The notes below the pieces were generated by a model. The model did no database searches, had not been told where the DNA came from, and saw nothing but the letters and a program-made list of their open reading frames with translations. Made by a program: the position numbers and the translations under genes. Shown here one piece after another: positions 32,518 through 41,152 of a stretch of 64,000 bases of DNA (position 1 is the stretch's first letter; each line of letters begins with the position of its first letter). The DNA lies in assembly GCA_000648925.1 (NCBI GenBank), contig JFHF01000025.1, positions 1-64,000 on the forward strand. The letters run 5' to 3'. Source of the stretch: Caballeronia jiangsuensis. Lineage in GTDB: Bacteria; Pseudomonadota; Gammaproteobacteria; Burkholderiales; Burkholderiaceae.

Positions 32518-32745
32518 ATGCTCGGCTTCCTGCAGACATTCAGCTTTCTCAAGCGCTCGGCACGTCGATTAAATCAAGGTTCGCCATCGATGCGGGCGGG
32601 TGAATCGCCGCAGACGTTGCGGAAGATCGCGCGGCTCGACGGCGACGAGGCGCTTGCGCACATGTCGAGCGCGGCATCCGGACTTGAAGCGAGCGAGGCG
32701 CTTAAAAGATTGCAGCGAGATGGGCCGAACGACGTCGCGCGCGCG
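32518..32745 (+). pseudogene. 5' remnant of a P-type Mg2+-ATPase gene (mgtA-like)
   Basis: The frame encodes the N-terminal cytoplasmic region typical of MgtA/MgtB transporters: a basic start (KRSARRLNQGSPSMRAGES), then LDGDEALAHMSSAASGLEAS and EALKRLQRDGPNDVARAR. The match stops at about 32745, where the sequence becomes a different gene (an ABC permease in another frame). All transmembrane and catalytic parts (DKTGT etc.) are missing. This is the left side of a deletion or recombination junction. A perfect FNR-type box upstream suggests the original transporter was induced by low oxygen. Confidence 0.75.
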
Positions 32746-33766
32746 AGGCAGAGGCATCCTGAACCGCTCGTCGTCTACGGTCATCAACATCGGAGCCAAG
32801 GTCTGGGTCATGGACCCCGGCGTGCAGACGATCGCCAGCAGCATCGGCATGCCCGACTATGTGTTGGACGCGGTGCGCAGCATCGACGGCGTGAAGTATG
32901 CGGTGCCGCTCTATTCCGGTGGGGCGCTCGTCAAACTACGCGACGGCGCCTATCAGGCCGTCACCGTGATCGGCCTCGATGATACGAGCCTGTATGGCCG
33001 TCCCGCCATGCAGCAGGGAAGAATCGAGGATATCTACGCGGAAAACGGCTTCATCGCGATCAACGATCCGGAGTTCCATAAGCTCGGCAATCCTACGCTT
33101 GGCAGTGACTTTGAACTCAACGACCATCGCGGCGTGATCGTCGGCATCGGGACCGTGGCAAGCAGCGGCCTGTTCGGCTCGCCGACCCTGTACACGACCT
33201 ATAAGCGCGCGGTCGAATACATTCCGTCGGCCCGCTTCACCACCTCTTATATCCTCGTCGAACCGAGGTCCGAGGCGGACATTCCGCACATCCAGGAGGT
33301 GGTGCATGCGCTCGGCTATCTTGCTTACACAAAGCGGGAGTTCATGCAGCGTATCGCGGATTTTTACAAGTATGAGACCGGTCTTGGTACCAACATCCTG
33401 CTGATGACGGCGATCAGCTTCATCGTCGGACTCTCGATCTCCGGGCAGACCTTCTATACCTTCATTCTCGAGAATCTCGAAAAATTCGGCGCGCTCAAGG
33501 CAATCGGCGCGAAAGGTCATGAACTGGTGGCGATGATCCTGTTTCAAGCCACGTTTACCGCGTTGACTGGTTATGGCTTCGGCGTCGGGCTTTGCGCGGG
33601 ACTCATCACCCTGGCGCGCATGCGCATTCCCGATTACTCGGCGATCATCTCTTTCGGCAATCTGGCGCTTGCGTTCGTGATGGTGATCGTGATCGCGGCG
33701 AGTTCGAGCTACCTGGGCGTGCGGCGCGTGCTGCGTATCGAACCCTTCGATGTTTTTCGGGGTTAG
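32746..33766 (+). pseudogene. 5'-truncated ABC transporter permease (FtsX/DevC type)
   Basis: About 340 codons of a MacB/DevC-type permease are intact. The extracytoplasmic domain starts STVINIGAKVWVMDPGVQTI; three C-terminal transmembrane helices follow (ILLMTAISFIVGLSISGQTF, ALTGYGFGVGLCAGL and LALAFVMVIVIAASSSY), then YLGVRRVLRIEPFDVFRG. The first cytoplasmic/TM1 segment, usually about 40-60 residues, is missing: the sequence joins the mgtA remnant at about 32745 in a different frame. No natural start codon with a ribosome site lies at the junction; ATG 32811 would cut into the domain. The permease is probably non-functional, although the rest of the system is intact. Confidence 0.75.
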
Positions 33767-33768
33767 CC

Positions 33769-34467
33769 ATGTCGGATATTGCCATCGATGCGCGTGCGGT
33801 TTCGAAGTGGTTTGGGGAGGGCGACGCGCGCACCTATGCTGTGCGCCAGGTGTCCATGCAGGCACACTTCGGGGAGATGCTGCTGATCGTCGGTCCATCG
33901 GGCAGTGGCAAGACGACGCTGCTCAGCGTGATTTCGGGCATCTTGAGACCCGACGAGGGCGACGTGGTGGTGGATGGCGTCGATCTATGGAAGCAGTCAA
34001 AGGACGCACTGGCCGATTTCCGCCTCAAGCGCATCGGCTTCGTGTTTCAGGACTATCACCTCTTCGGTCGGCTCACGACGGTGGAGAACGTGGCCATTCC
34101 ACTGATTCTTAAGCGCCAGCCATGGGAGGATGCGACAGCGAAGGCGCTCGACTATCTGAAGATCGTCGGGCTTGCCGATCGCGCCAGTCTCACGCCGGTC
34201 AAGCTTTCGGGCGGCGAACAGCAGCGCATCGCAATCGCGCGTGCGATCGTGGGGCAGCCCGACATCCTCATTCTCGACGAACCGACCGCGTCGCTGGATG
34301 GTGACACCGGTCGCAACGTCATCGAGTTCGTGAAGCACCATGTACTCAACGAACATCGCTGCATCGTAATCGTGACGCATGACAGTCGCATTTTTGAATA
34401 CGCCGACCGGGTTCTCAAGATGGAGGACGGGCGGCTGACTCACATCGAGCAGGGCGGCGCACGATGA
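33769..34467 (+). CDS. ABC transporter ATP-binding protein (LolD/MacB type)
   Basis: A 232-residue ATPase with Walker A GPSGSGKTTLLS, Q-loop VFQDYHLFGRLTT, signature LSGGEQQRIAIARAIV, Walker B ILILDEPTASLD and the H-loop VTHD. It starts two bases after the permease stop and overlaps the HlyD gene by four bases (34464-34467). It should energise the permease and HlyD partner in export across the envelope. With the permease truncated, its role here is doubtful. Confidence 0.92.
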   Translation: MSDIAIDARAVSKWFGEGDARTYAVRQVSMQAHFGEMLLIVGPSGSGKTTLLSVISGILRPDEGDVVVDGVDLWKQSKDALADFRLKRIGFVFQDYHLFGRLTTVENVAIPLILKRQPWEDATAKALDYLKIVGLADRASLTPVKLSGGEQQRIAIARAIVGQPDILILDEPTASLDGDTGRNVIEFVKHHVLNEHRCIVIVTHDSRIFEYADRVLKMEDGRLTHIEQGGAR

Positions 34468-35549
34468 AGCGGATCATCCTCTTCCTGCTCGCTTTCGCTG
34501 GTTTCGTCGCCGGGATGTTCGCGGCGTACGTGTACGGCATTCAGCAGCCGCCGCAGCCGCCAGTGTTCGATCCGGCTTCGAACCCATATGCGCGCGGCGT
34601 GTATGCCAACGGGATCGTTGAGAGTGAGCAGAGCGCTGGCGAGAACGTCAATGTATATCCGGAAGTGTCCGGGCCGGTTACGCGCATTCTCGTGCACGAA
34701 GGCCAGGCGGTGCATACCGGCGATGCCCTCATTGCCATCGACGATACCGTGCAGCGTGCGACCAGTGCCCAGGCCACGGCGCAGGCGGATGCGGCGCAGG
34801 CGTTGCTGGACGAACTGCGTGCTCAACCGCGTGTGGAGACGCTGGAAGTATCGAAAGCGCAGGTCGTTGCGGCGGCGGCAAGCCTCAAGATGGCCCAAGA
34901 CCAGTATGAAAAGCAGCGCCGCGCATTCGAGATCGATCCCAAGGCAGTGAGCCGCGACGCGATGGACAACGCCCAAAACGCATGGAAGGTGGCACAGGCC
35001 AATCTTGATGTCGCCGCGCGCCAGTACCGGTTGATCCAGGCTGGGGCGTGGACCTACGATATCCGCAATCAAGAAAAGCAGGTTGAGGCGTTACGCCGCG
35101 CACAAGCCGCGGCGGCGGCACTGCTAAGCAAGTATGTGGTGCGTGCATCGGCGGATGGGATCGTGCTCTCGATCAACGCGGCGCAGGGCGCATACGTGTC
35201 CCCACAGGGCGTCTACGAGTCTTACACCCAGGGGCAGTCGCCTGTTGCCGTGCTGGGGAGCGGCCCGGAAAAGCTCGCGGTGCGTTGTTACGTCGACGAG
35301 ATCCTGATCAATCGGCTGCCCGAGCTTCGTCGGTTGAAGGCTCGCATGTTCGTGCGCGGCACAAAAATTGAGGCGCCGCTCGAATTCATGCGCGTACAGC
35401 CTTACGTGTCACCGAAAATCCAATTGTCGGATCAGCGCTCGGAGCGCGTAGACGTGCGCGTGCTGCCGGTGATCTTTCGCATCGTGCAGCCCCAGGGCGT
35501 ACGCCTCTATCCCGGACAAATGGTCGATGTATATATCGCGGCGGAATGA
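34464..35549 (+). CDS. HlyD-family membrane fusion protein
   Basis: A 361-residue periplasmic adaptor: N-terminal anchor helix (IILFLLAFAGFVAGMFAAYV), lipoyl half-motif (VSGPVTRILVHEGQAVHTGD), alpha-helical hairpin with DAAQALLDELRAQPRV and VAAAAASLKMAQDQ, second lipoyl half with VVRASADGIVLSINAAQGAY, and a beta-barrel end. It links the ABC transporter to the outer-membrane factor encoded next. ATGA overlaps on one side and a 23-base overlap on the other show tight co-translation. Confidence 0.92.
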   Translation: MKRIILFLLAFAGFVAGMFAAYVYGIQQPPQPPVFDPASNPYARGVYANGIVESEQSAGENVNVYPEVSGPVTRILVHEGQAVHTGDALIAIDDTVQRATSAQATAQADAAQALLDELRAQPRVETLEVSKAQVVAAAASLKMAQDQYEKQRRAFEIDPKAVSRDAMDNAQNAWKVAQANLDVAARQYRLIQAGAWTYDIRNQEKQVEALRRAQAAAAALLSKYVVRASADGIVLSINAAQGAYVSPQGVYESYTQGQSPVAVLGSGPEKLAVRCYVDEILINRLPELRRLKARMFVRGTKIEAPLEFMRVQPYVSPKIQLSDQRSERVDVRVLPVIFRIVQPQGVRLYPGQMVDVYIAAE

Positions 35550-37020
35550 ATTCGTGAGATTCTTGAGCGCGGTTCGACGCGGCGTTTGCATCGGCGCGTG
35601 CGCGCTTCTGTGCGCACTCCCGGCCTGTACGATGGGCCCCAATTTCCACGAGCCCCCCGCACCGCGCGTCGGGCGCATCGAGCGCGGCACGCCTGTGGCG
35701 GACGTGATCGACGCAGGGGGCGCGTCGCAGCACTTTTCTGCCGACGCGACGCTTCCGCGCGACTGGTGGACGAAATTCGGCTCGTCTGCTATCGACCGCG
35801 TCGTGACCGATGCACTCGTCGCGAATCCGACGCTTGCGAGCGCGCAAGCCGCGTTGCGCCAAAGTGAGGACGATATGCGCGCCGGCACCGGGGTGTTCTA
35901 TCCGCAAATCGACGCATCGATGAGCGCGTCGCGGCAAAAATATTCGCCGTTGCGCGTGGGCTCGAACGAGCCGCCGATGCTTTTTAATCTCTTCACCCTG
36001 TCCGCCCAGGTCAGCTATGCGCTGGACATCTGGGGCGGCGAGCGGCGCTCACTCGAAGCATTACGCGCGCAGAGTGACGTGCAGCGTCATGCATTGGCAG
36101 CGGCTTATCTGACCCTGAGCGCCAATATCGTCAATACGATGATTGCGTTCGCCGCATATGGCGACGAGGTCGCCGCCACGCGCGAAATGATCGCGCTGCT
36201 TGATGAGCAGGTGAGCGTCACGCACAGCCAGGTCGCGGCCGGTGTCGCGGCGTACTCGGCAGTGCTGACGCTGGAGAACGAACGCGCGACATTGGAAGCC
36301 ACGATCCCGGCCCTCATGCAGCGGCGGGAGCAGGCGGGCAATCTGCTCGCGGTGCTCTCAGGCAGCCTGCCGTCGCAATGGGACGCGCCCGATATGTCGC
36401 TGGAGAATATCGCCTTGCCCGCGCTGTTGCCGCGCGCGGTGTCGTCGGAGGTCGTGCGGCAACGGCCCGATATCCGGCAGGCCGAGGCCGCGTTGCACGT
36501 TGCGAGTGCGAAGATCGGCGTCGCGACCGCGAATCTGTTTCCGAGCGTGACGCTCACTGCGGGCGGCGGATACGGCAATCGGACGATGGGCGCGCTCTTG
36601 AGCCAGAACGGACAGGTGTGGTCAGCCGGAGCGGACGTGACAGCGCCGCTCTTTCACGGCGGCACACTCTGGTTCGAGCGCCGCGCGGCGATCGACGCTT
36701 ACGAGCAGGCGCGCGCAGCATACGAGCAGGTCGTGCTGGCGGCCTTCGAGCAGGTCGCCGATACACTGCGCGCGCTGGAAAACGACGCCCATGCGCTCGA
36801 TGCCGATGCGCGCGCCCTCGCCACGTCGGAAGAGGCGCTGCGCCTCCTGCAGGCGGACTACGAAGCCGGCACGGTCGGCTACCTGTCGATTTTAGTCGCC
36901 GACGGCCAGCGCCATCAGGCCCGGATCGCCTGGCTGCAGGGCGTCGCGCTGCGGTTGCAGGACACAGTAGCGCTTTTTGCGGCGCTCGGGGGTGGTTGGT
37001 ACGGGGAAGAAGCGCATTGA
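35527..37020 (+). CDS. Outer-membrane efflux lipoprotein (NodT/TolC family)
   Basis: A 497-residue outer-membrane factor with a lipobox (CALLCALPAC, then TMGPNFHEP). Both duplicated TolC-type repeats are present: DWWTKFGSSAIDRVVTDALV with ANPTLASAQAALRQSEDDM, and the later RQRPDIRQAEAALHVASAKI and GRxxRxxxIDAYEQA-like AAIDAYEQARAAYEQV. It forms the exit channel of the tripartite system. The start overlaps the HlyD gene by 23 bases. The exporter substrate is unknown. Confidence 0.9.
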   Translation: MYISRRNEFVRFLSAVRRGVCIGACALLCALPACTMGPNFHEPPAPRVGRIERGTPVADVIDAGGASQHFSADATLPRDWWTKFGSSAIDRVVTDALVANPTLASAQAALRQSEDDMRAGTGVFYPQIDASMSASRQKYSPLRVGSNEPPMLFNLFTLSAQVSYALDIWGGERRSLEALRAQSDVQRHALAAAYLTLSANIVNTMIAFAAYGDEVAATREMIALLDEQVSVTHSQVAAGVAAYSAVLTLENERATLEATIPALMQRREQAGNLLAVLSGSLPSQWDAPDMSLENIALPALLPRAVSSEVVRQRPDIRQAEAALHVASAKIGVATANLFPSVTLTAGGGYGNRTMGALLSQNGQVWSAGADVTAPLFHGGTLWFERRAAIDAYEQARAAYEQVVLAAFEQVADTLRALENDAHALDADARALATSEEALRLLQADYEAGTVGYLSILVADGQRHQARIAWLQGVALRLQDTVALFAALGGGWYGEEAH

Positions 37021-37050
37021 GCCAGGCGCGCGACTTCGAACTTCGATCCC

Positions 37051-38082
37051 TCACAGGACCACCATTTCCGACATCGCGCGCCGCGGCGTGTGCGGACACT
37101 TCGGCCCGCGTCCGATGCGCAATAGCAACTGAGGTAGCGTCGCCATGCCGGTTTCGCGCCGCAGCACGTCACGAAGCGCTTCGATCTCAATCGGTTGATT
37201 CAGATACGAGACACACAGTCCACGCCTGACCGCCGAGAGCAGGACGCGTTCGAGCGCCTGCCCGGCAGCGAGCCACGCCGCGGGATTGTCTTCGCCGGTG
37301 CCGATGCAAAGCAACATCGGGGAATGTTCGACCAGGCGCCGGTGGGCCGCGGCAGCGCCAGATCCGAGATCGAATGTACGTAGCACGGACGATGTAATCG
37401 GCGAAGCGAAATCGAGCAAGGCGCTCACGCCCGCTGAGTACGCAGGCATGCCGTCCTTGCGTCGGCTCGAGTGGATCCAGCTTGCCAGTTCGCGGCGAAA
37501 GCGAGGATCGCGGAATTGCTCGCGATCCGCCTGGGCAACGAGTTCGCCAATGCTTTCCTGCGCGGCGGCCCATGCGATGGACTGGGCCTCCACACCTTCC
37601 GCGGTGGCGGCCTGCACGAGTTCATCCTGAACGTTCATCGGCACGGGCTCGATGTCGAACGCTTCGCGCGTTGTGACGCGCTCGGTCATGGCGTCGAAGA
37701 GCGGCGCGAGGCTCGCATCGCGCGCGCCCTGGAGAGCACGCACCTGGGCGAGAACGTCCGGGTCGAGTTGATCGGGCAATAACGTGATCGCGTAGCCGAG
37801 GCCGAGATGCTGCAACGCGACCCGCAAATTGAAGAGCGCCGCTCCGCATCCGATGATGAGTTCGCGATCGTAAGGATCGACGACGGGCAGCGCGCGGGTG
37901 CGATCGGCGCACAGAAATACGTTCGTCCCGTCGACGATGAAGCGCCATGGCTGCGCATTGTGATTAGAGGGGGCAAGGACCGCGTAATGGAGCGCAAAAC
38001 GCAGCTTCGCGGCGGCGTCCGCAAGCGGAGCAAGGTCGGCCTCTTTGATGCTCCAGAGATCGTGTGAGACATTCGAAAGCAT
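37051..38082 (-). CDS. Nitroreductase-fold protein, Acg-like
   Basis: A 343-residue protein with a FMN nitroreductase layout: APSNHNAQPWRFIV near the start, CGAALFNLRVALQHLGL, and SYLNQPIEIEALRDVLRR in the second half. Its length and pattern match the Acg/Rv2032 type, a DosR-regulated protein of mycobacteria thought to sequester flavin rather than reduce nitro compounds. Enzyme activity is therefore uncertain. It is the leftward partner of the divergent phasin promoter, behind the FNR-type box at 38148. Confidence 0.85.
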   Translation of the reverse strand: MLSNVSHDLWSIKEADLAPLADAAAKLRFALHYAVLAPSNHNAQPWRFIVDGTNVFLCADRTRALPVVDPYDRELIIGCGAALFNLRVALQHLGLGYAITLLPDQLDPDVLAQVRALQGARDASLAPLFDAMTERVTTREAFDIEPVPMNVQDELVQAATAEGVEAQSIAWAAAQESIGELVAQADREQFRDPRFRRELASWIHSSRRKDGMPAYSAGVSALLDFASPITSSVLRTFDLGSGAAAAHRRLVEHSPMLLCIGTGEDNPAAWLAAGQALERVLLSAVRRGLCVSYLNQPIEIEALRDVLRRETGMATLPQLLLRIGRGPKCPHTPRRAMSEMVVL

Positions 38083-38147
38083 GACGTGCCTCGGATGGTG
38101 ACGTTGGATGGGTCTGCCCTAGCTTGAGCCGACTTCATTCACCGCGA

Positions 38148-38161
38148 TTGATCCACGTCAA
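38148..38161 (-). promoter_or_regulatory. FNR-type box of the Acg-like gene
   Basis: TTGATCCACGTCAA is 66 bases from the Acg-like start. On the minus strand CAAGCT sits at the -10 distance of 21 bases. Confidence 0.6.
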
Positions 38162-38192
38162 CGGCAGGCGGACCGACGAAGTCCCGGTGCCG

Positions 38193-38233
38193 TTGATTTG
38201 GATCAACGGTGCAGGCTCGTCTGAGAATACAGT
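38193..38233 (+). promoter_or_regulatory. FNR-type promoter of the phasin-phaB operon
   Basis: The perfect dyad TTGATTTGGATCAA (38193-38206) is followed after exactly 21 bases by TACAGT (38228-38233), 55 bases before the phasin start. It is one of the clearest class II sites here. Confidence 0.75.
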
Positions 38234-38288
38234 CGGGGCGTACGCACAGCGCCTGCCGCGCCGTGTACGGCAAAGGGGAGGGTGTGTC

Positions 38289-38741
38289 ATGCAGATGAAG
38301 CCGGAACAGCCATTTGACGTTTCCCGTGAGAACCTGCGACTCGGCCTGCGTTGGGTGCAGCTCGCCAACGACTGGCGCATGCACCTGTGCGCGATTCAGA
38401 TGCGAAAGATCGAGCTCGACGCTCGCACGGTGGCGCAGGAGCGGGATGCCCTTGCCACATGTAGTAGCTGGAACGATGTCGCGGCCTCGACTCAGACGAT
38501 CGTGCGCGATTACGTCGCGCAGATGATGTCACTCGCGCAGGAATCCATCGGCCTCGAATTGTCGGAAAAAGACGCAGTGACCCAGGTGTTTTCCAAGAGC
38601 CTGATGGAATGGCAGCAGGCGTGGCTTGGACAAGCGAGTCGGTTCGTGGGAGCGGGAAACATAGCGGAGTTAATGCCGCTGGCAGTCATGCGCGACGACG
38701 AGTCTGAGACGCGCGCGAAGGGAGATCAGCATGTCGCATGA
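38289..38741 (+). CDS. Phasin-like granule protein
   Basis: A 150-residue helical, amphipathic protein with phasin-like composition: LRLGLRWVQLANDWRMHLC, then DYVAQMMSLAQESIGLELSE and SKSLMEWQQAWLGQASRFVG. Phasins coat PHA granules. A strong GGGGAGGG ribosome site precedes ATG 38289. Its end overlaps phaB by 11 bases. The assignment uses composition and the phaB neighbour rather than a strict motif. Confidence 0.75.
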   Translation: MQMKPEQPFDVSRENLRLGLRWVQLANDWRMHLCAIQMRKIELDARTVAQERDALATCSSWNDVAASTQTIVRDYVAQMMSLAQESIGLELSEKDAVTQVFSKSLMEWQQAWLGQASRFVGAGNIAELMPLAVMRDDESETRAKGDQHVA

Positions 38742-39477
38742 GCGTACCGCGCTGGTCACCGGCGGCATGGGCGGTTTGGGCGCAGCTATCGCGCGAGCGC
38801 TGCATGACAAGGGCTATCGCGTCGCGGTCACGTGTTCGCCGCGCAACGACCACATGCAAGCGTGGCTCAAAAACGAGCGAGGAAACAGCCGTGAATTTGG
38901 CGCCTACGAAGTCGACGTCACCGATTTCGATTCGTGCGCGCACTGTGCAACTCAGGTGATCGAAGCGTTCGGTGCGATCGATTGCCTCGTGAACAACGCT
39001 GGCATTACGCGCGATGCGCGCTTCGTTAAGATGACCAAGGCCGACTGGGATGCGGTCATGCGCACCGATCTCGATGCGCTCTTCAACATGACCCAGCCGT
39101 TCATTGGTGCGATGGTCGAACGCGGCTTCGGACGAATCGTGAATATTGGTTCGGTCAACGGGTCGCGCGGGGCGTTCGGACAGGCGAACTACGCGGCCGC
39201 CAAGGCGGGCCTTCACGGTTTTACCAAGGCGCTGGCGCTCGAAGTGGCGAAGGCAGGCGTGACGGTAAACACTGTCTCACCCGGTTATCTCGCGACCGCG
39301 ATGGTCCAGGCTGTCCCCGAGGAGGTCATGCGCACAAAAATCTTGCCGCAGATTCCGCTGGGCAGGCTTGGCCGCCCGGAAGAGGTTGCGGCGCTCGTTG
39401 CATTTCTTTGCACCGAGGAGGCCGCGTTCATCACAGGCGCAGATCTCGCGGTCAACGGGGGCATGCACATGCATTGA
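38731..39477 (+). CDS. phaB: Acetoacetyl-CoA reductase
   Basis: A 248-residue short-chain dehydrogenase. The cofactor loop is TGGMGGLGAAIARAL; catalytic residues are S141 (NIGSVNGSRGAFG), Y154 and K158 (YAAAKAG). The segment NNAGITRDARFVKMTKADWD is typical of PhaB, the NADPH-dependent enzyme that makes (R)-3-hydroxybutyryl-CoA. It feeds the PHA synthase encoded at 26945 and shares the FNR promoter with the phasin. Confidence 0.93.
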   Translation: MSHERTALVTGGMGGLGAAIARALHDKGYRVAVTCSPRNDHMQAWLKNERGNSREFGAYEVDVTDFDSCAHCATQVIEAFGAIDCLVNNAGITRDARFVKMTKADWDAVMRTDLDALFNMTQPFIGAMVERGFGRIVNIGSVNGSRGAFGQANYAAAKAGLHGFTKALALEVAKAGVTVNTVSPGYLATAMVQAVPEEVMRTKILPQIPLGRLGRPEEVAALVAFLCTEEAAFITGADLAVNGGMHMH

Positions 39478-39519
39478 GGCTGCGCGGCCTTCACTTTAAT
39501 CGTGAGCATAGAGGATCGT

Positions 39520-40497
39520 ATGAGCAACACGCCAACTTCGCGCAAGCAACGTGCGTCCTTCGGACGCATCATGCTATGCATCGATTCGACCGAAGACTGG
39601 GCCGATGCCGCCGCGCTAATCACCTCACTCGCCGACGCGGACACGAAAGTGCGCATTATCGGATTGCTCGAAAACGCGCGCGCGATGATTCCGCATGCGC
39701 CGCTCGCGTTCTTCAATCTAAGCGCCGCACATGCGCACTTGCAGCGCGGCGTCGAGGCCAGCGTGAGCCGCGCGCAGGCTTGCCTGAAGAACGCGGGCAT
39801 CGACGTCGACATGCAAGTCGCCGATCTTTTTGAGGGCGGGGGCGACGCGGCTCACGCGCTCACAAATGCCGCGCAGTTGTGGCGAGCGGACCTGGTGGTG
39901 CTCGGCGCACGCCAGCACCTCTCCATCCTGCAGTGGACCGAGCGCGCGGCGCGAGATGTGCCGAGCACGGCCTATTGCTCGATGCTGGTTTTGCCTGAGA
40001 AGCACACGCGCAATCTGATCGCACGCCCCAACCGGCTTCTGTGCGCTGTCGACGGCAGCCCCGGTTCGTTGGAGTCGTTGCGAGCAGGGTTCAGGATTGC
40101 CGAGCCTGGGGCGCTCGTGAAAGCGATCTATGTCGTGGATCGATCGGTGAGAGGAACGGACACCGCGTCGCGTGCGTCGCTTCAGGAAGCGTTTCGTGAC
40201 GAAGGGCAGTTGGCGTTGGCCAAGGCGCGCAGCGTGTTTTCGCAGTCCTGGAGCGCGCAAGACTTCACGTTCGACGCGGCGCTTGTGCCCACCGAGGAGG
40301 TCGGGGACGATGTCGCGCATGCGATCGTCCGGGAAGCTGCGCGCTGGAAAGCCGATGCGATTCTTATGGGCACCCACGGGCAGCGCGGCGTTGCGCGGTG
40401 GATGCTCGGCACCGTTTCCGGGCGCGTGACCGAACTGGCGGAAGTGCCGGTTCTGCTGTCGCGTCGTCGGCCGCTTGAAGCCATTCAGAACGCTTGA
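39520..40497 (+). CDS. Universal stress protein, tandem-domain
   Basis: A 325-residue tandem Usp. The first domain starts FGRIMLCIDSTEDWADAAAL and ends CSMLVLPEKHT; the second starts NRLLCAVDGSPGSLESLRAG and has an intact ATP loop, MGTHGQRGVARWMLGTVSGR. The first domain lacks the full loop (VLGARQHLSILQWTE), so one half binds nucleotide and the other may be structural. ATG 39520 has AGAGGATCG upstream. It is 42 bases after phaB, so probably part of the phasin-phaB operon. It is paralogous to 43479-44477. Confidence 0.92.
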   Translation: MSNTPTSRKQRASFGRIMLCIDSTEDWADAAALITSLADADTKVRIIGLLENARAMIPHAPLAFFNLSAAHAHLQRGVEASVSRAQACLKNAGIDVDMQVADLFEGGGDAAHALTNAAQLWRADLVVLGARQHLSILQWTERAARDVPSTAYCSMLVLPEKHTRNLIARPNRLLCAVDGSPGSLESLRAGFRIAEPGALVKAIYVVDRSVRGTDTASRASLQEAFRDEGQLALAKARSVFSQSWSAQDFTFDAALVPTEEVGDDVAHAIVREAARWKADAILMGTHGQRGVARWMLGTVSGRVTELAEVPVLLSRRRPLEAIQNA

Positions 40498-40523
40498 TTC
40501 ATCGCCCCCTTGCCCGTCTTTGC

Positions 40524-40564
40524 TTGACTCAGGTCAATCGGGTTAAGGGTGAGAAAGTTACAGT
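40524..40564 (+). promoter_or_regulatory. FNR-type promoter of hsp20
   Basis: TTGACTCAGGTCAA (40524-40537) is followed after 21 bases by TACAGT (40559-40564), continuing as GG, identical in sequence and spacing to the flavodoxin promoter. Confidence 0.7.
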
Positions 40565-40661
40565 GGTCCGGTACTCCATCCATGCAACGTGGAGTCCAAA
40601 CACGAGCTGATCGTTAGACACCGATCGGTCACTTTTCAGCTGTGCTCTCAAGGAGGTTGTC

Positions 40662-41093
40662 ATGAGCAATCTGACCCGTTTCGATCCCTTTTCCATCGAA
40701 CCCGTATCCGAGATGTTCCAGGGACTATTCCGCCCACTGCGCGGCCTCTCGCTCGAGGAGTCGCCCCTGGGCCAGGTCAAGATCGACGTGAGCGAGACGG
40801 ACGCGTCCTATCAAGTGAAGGCCGAACTGCCCGGCGTCGAGAAGAAGGACATCGAAGTCAAACTCGACCGCAACACCGTGTCCATTCATGCCAAGTCTGA
40901 GCGCAACAAGGAAGTGAAGGAGGGCGAGCGCGTGATTCGCCGTGAGCGCTATGCCGGCGAAGTGAGCCGCACCTTCTCGCTGGGTAGCGCGATCGATGAA
41001 GCCGGCGCGAGTGCGCAGTATCAGGACGGCATCCTGACGCTGACGCTGCCGAAGAAGGCACCCGCGGACCAAAAGCGTCTGCAAATCAACTAA
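40662..41093 (+). CDS. Small heat-shock protein Hsp20
   Basis: A 143-residue alpha-crystallin-type chaperone. The core domain covers about 40-135: VKIDVSETDASYQVKAELPG, VEKKDIEVKLDRNTVSIHAK, RYAGEVSRTFSLG and the closing IxI-like segment DGILTLTLPKK. It holds unfolding proteins without ATP. AAGGAGG lies before the ATG. The FNR-type promoter upstream suggests induction on oxygen loss rather than, or besides, heat. It is followed by the BON gene across a hairpin. Confidence 0.94.
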   Translation: MSNLTRFDPFSIEPVSEMFQGLFRPLRGLSLEESPLGQVKIDVSETDASYQVKAELPGVEKKDIEVKLDRNTVSIHAKSERNKEVKEGERVIRRERYAGEVSRTFSLGSAIDEAGASAQYQDGILTLTLPKKAPADQKRLQIN

Positions 41094-41104
41094 CGACTAG
41101 GGCA

Positions 41105-41125
41105 GGCGCGCGGCCTTCGCGCGCC
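41105..41125 (+). repeat. 8-bp stem-loop between hsp20 and the BON gene
   Basis: GGCGCGCG (41105-41112) pairs with CGCGCGCC (41118-41125) around a five-base loop. No T-tract follows, so it is more likely an mRNA stability or attenuation element than a strong terminator. Confidence 0.55.
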
Positions 41126-41152
41126 AGTGATCGAAGCATGGAGGTGCGACTC

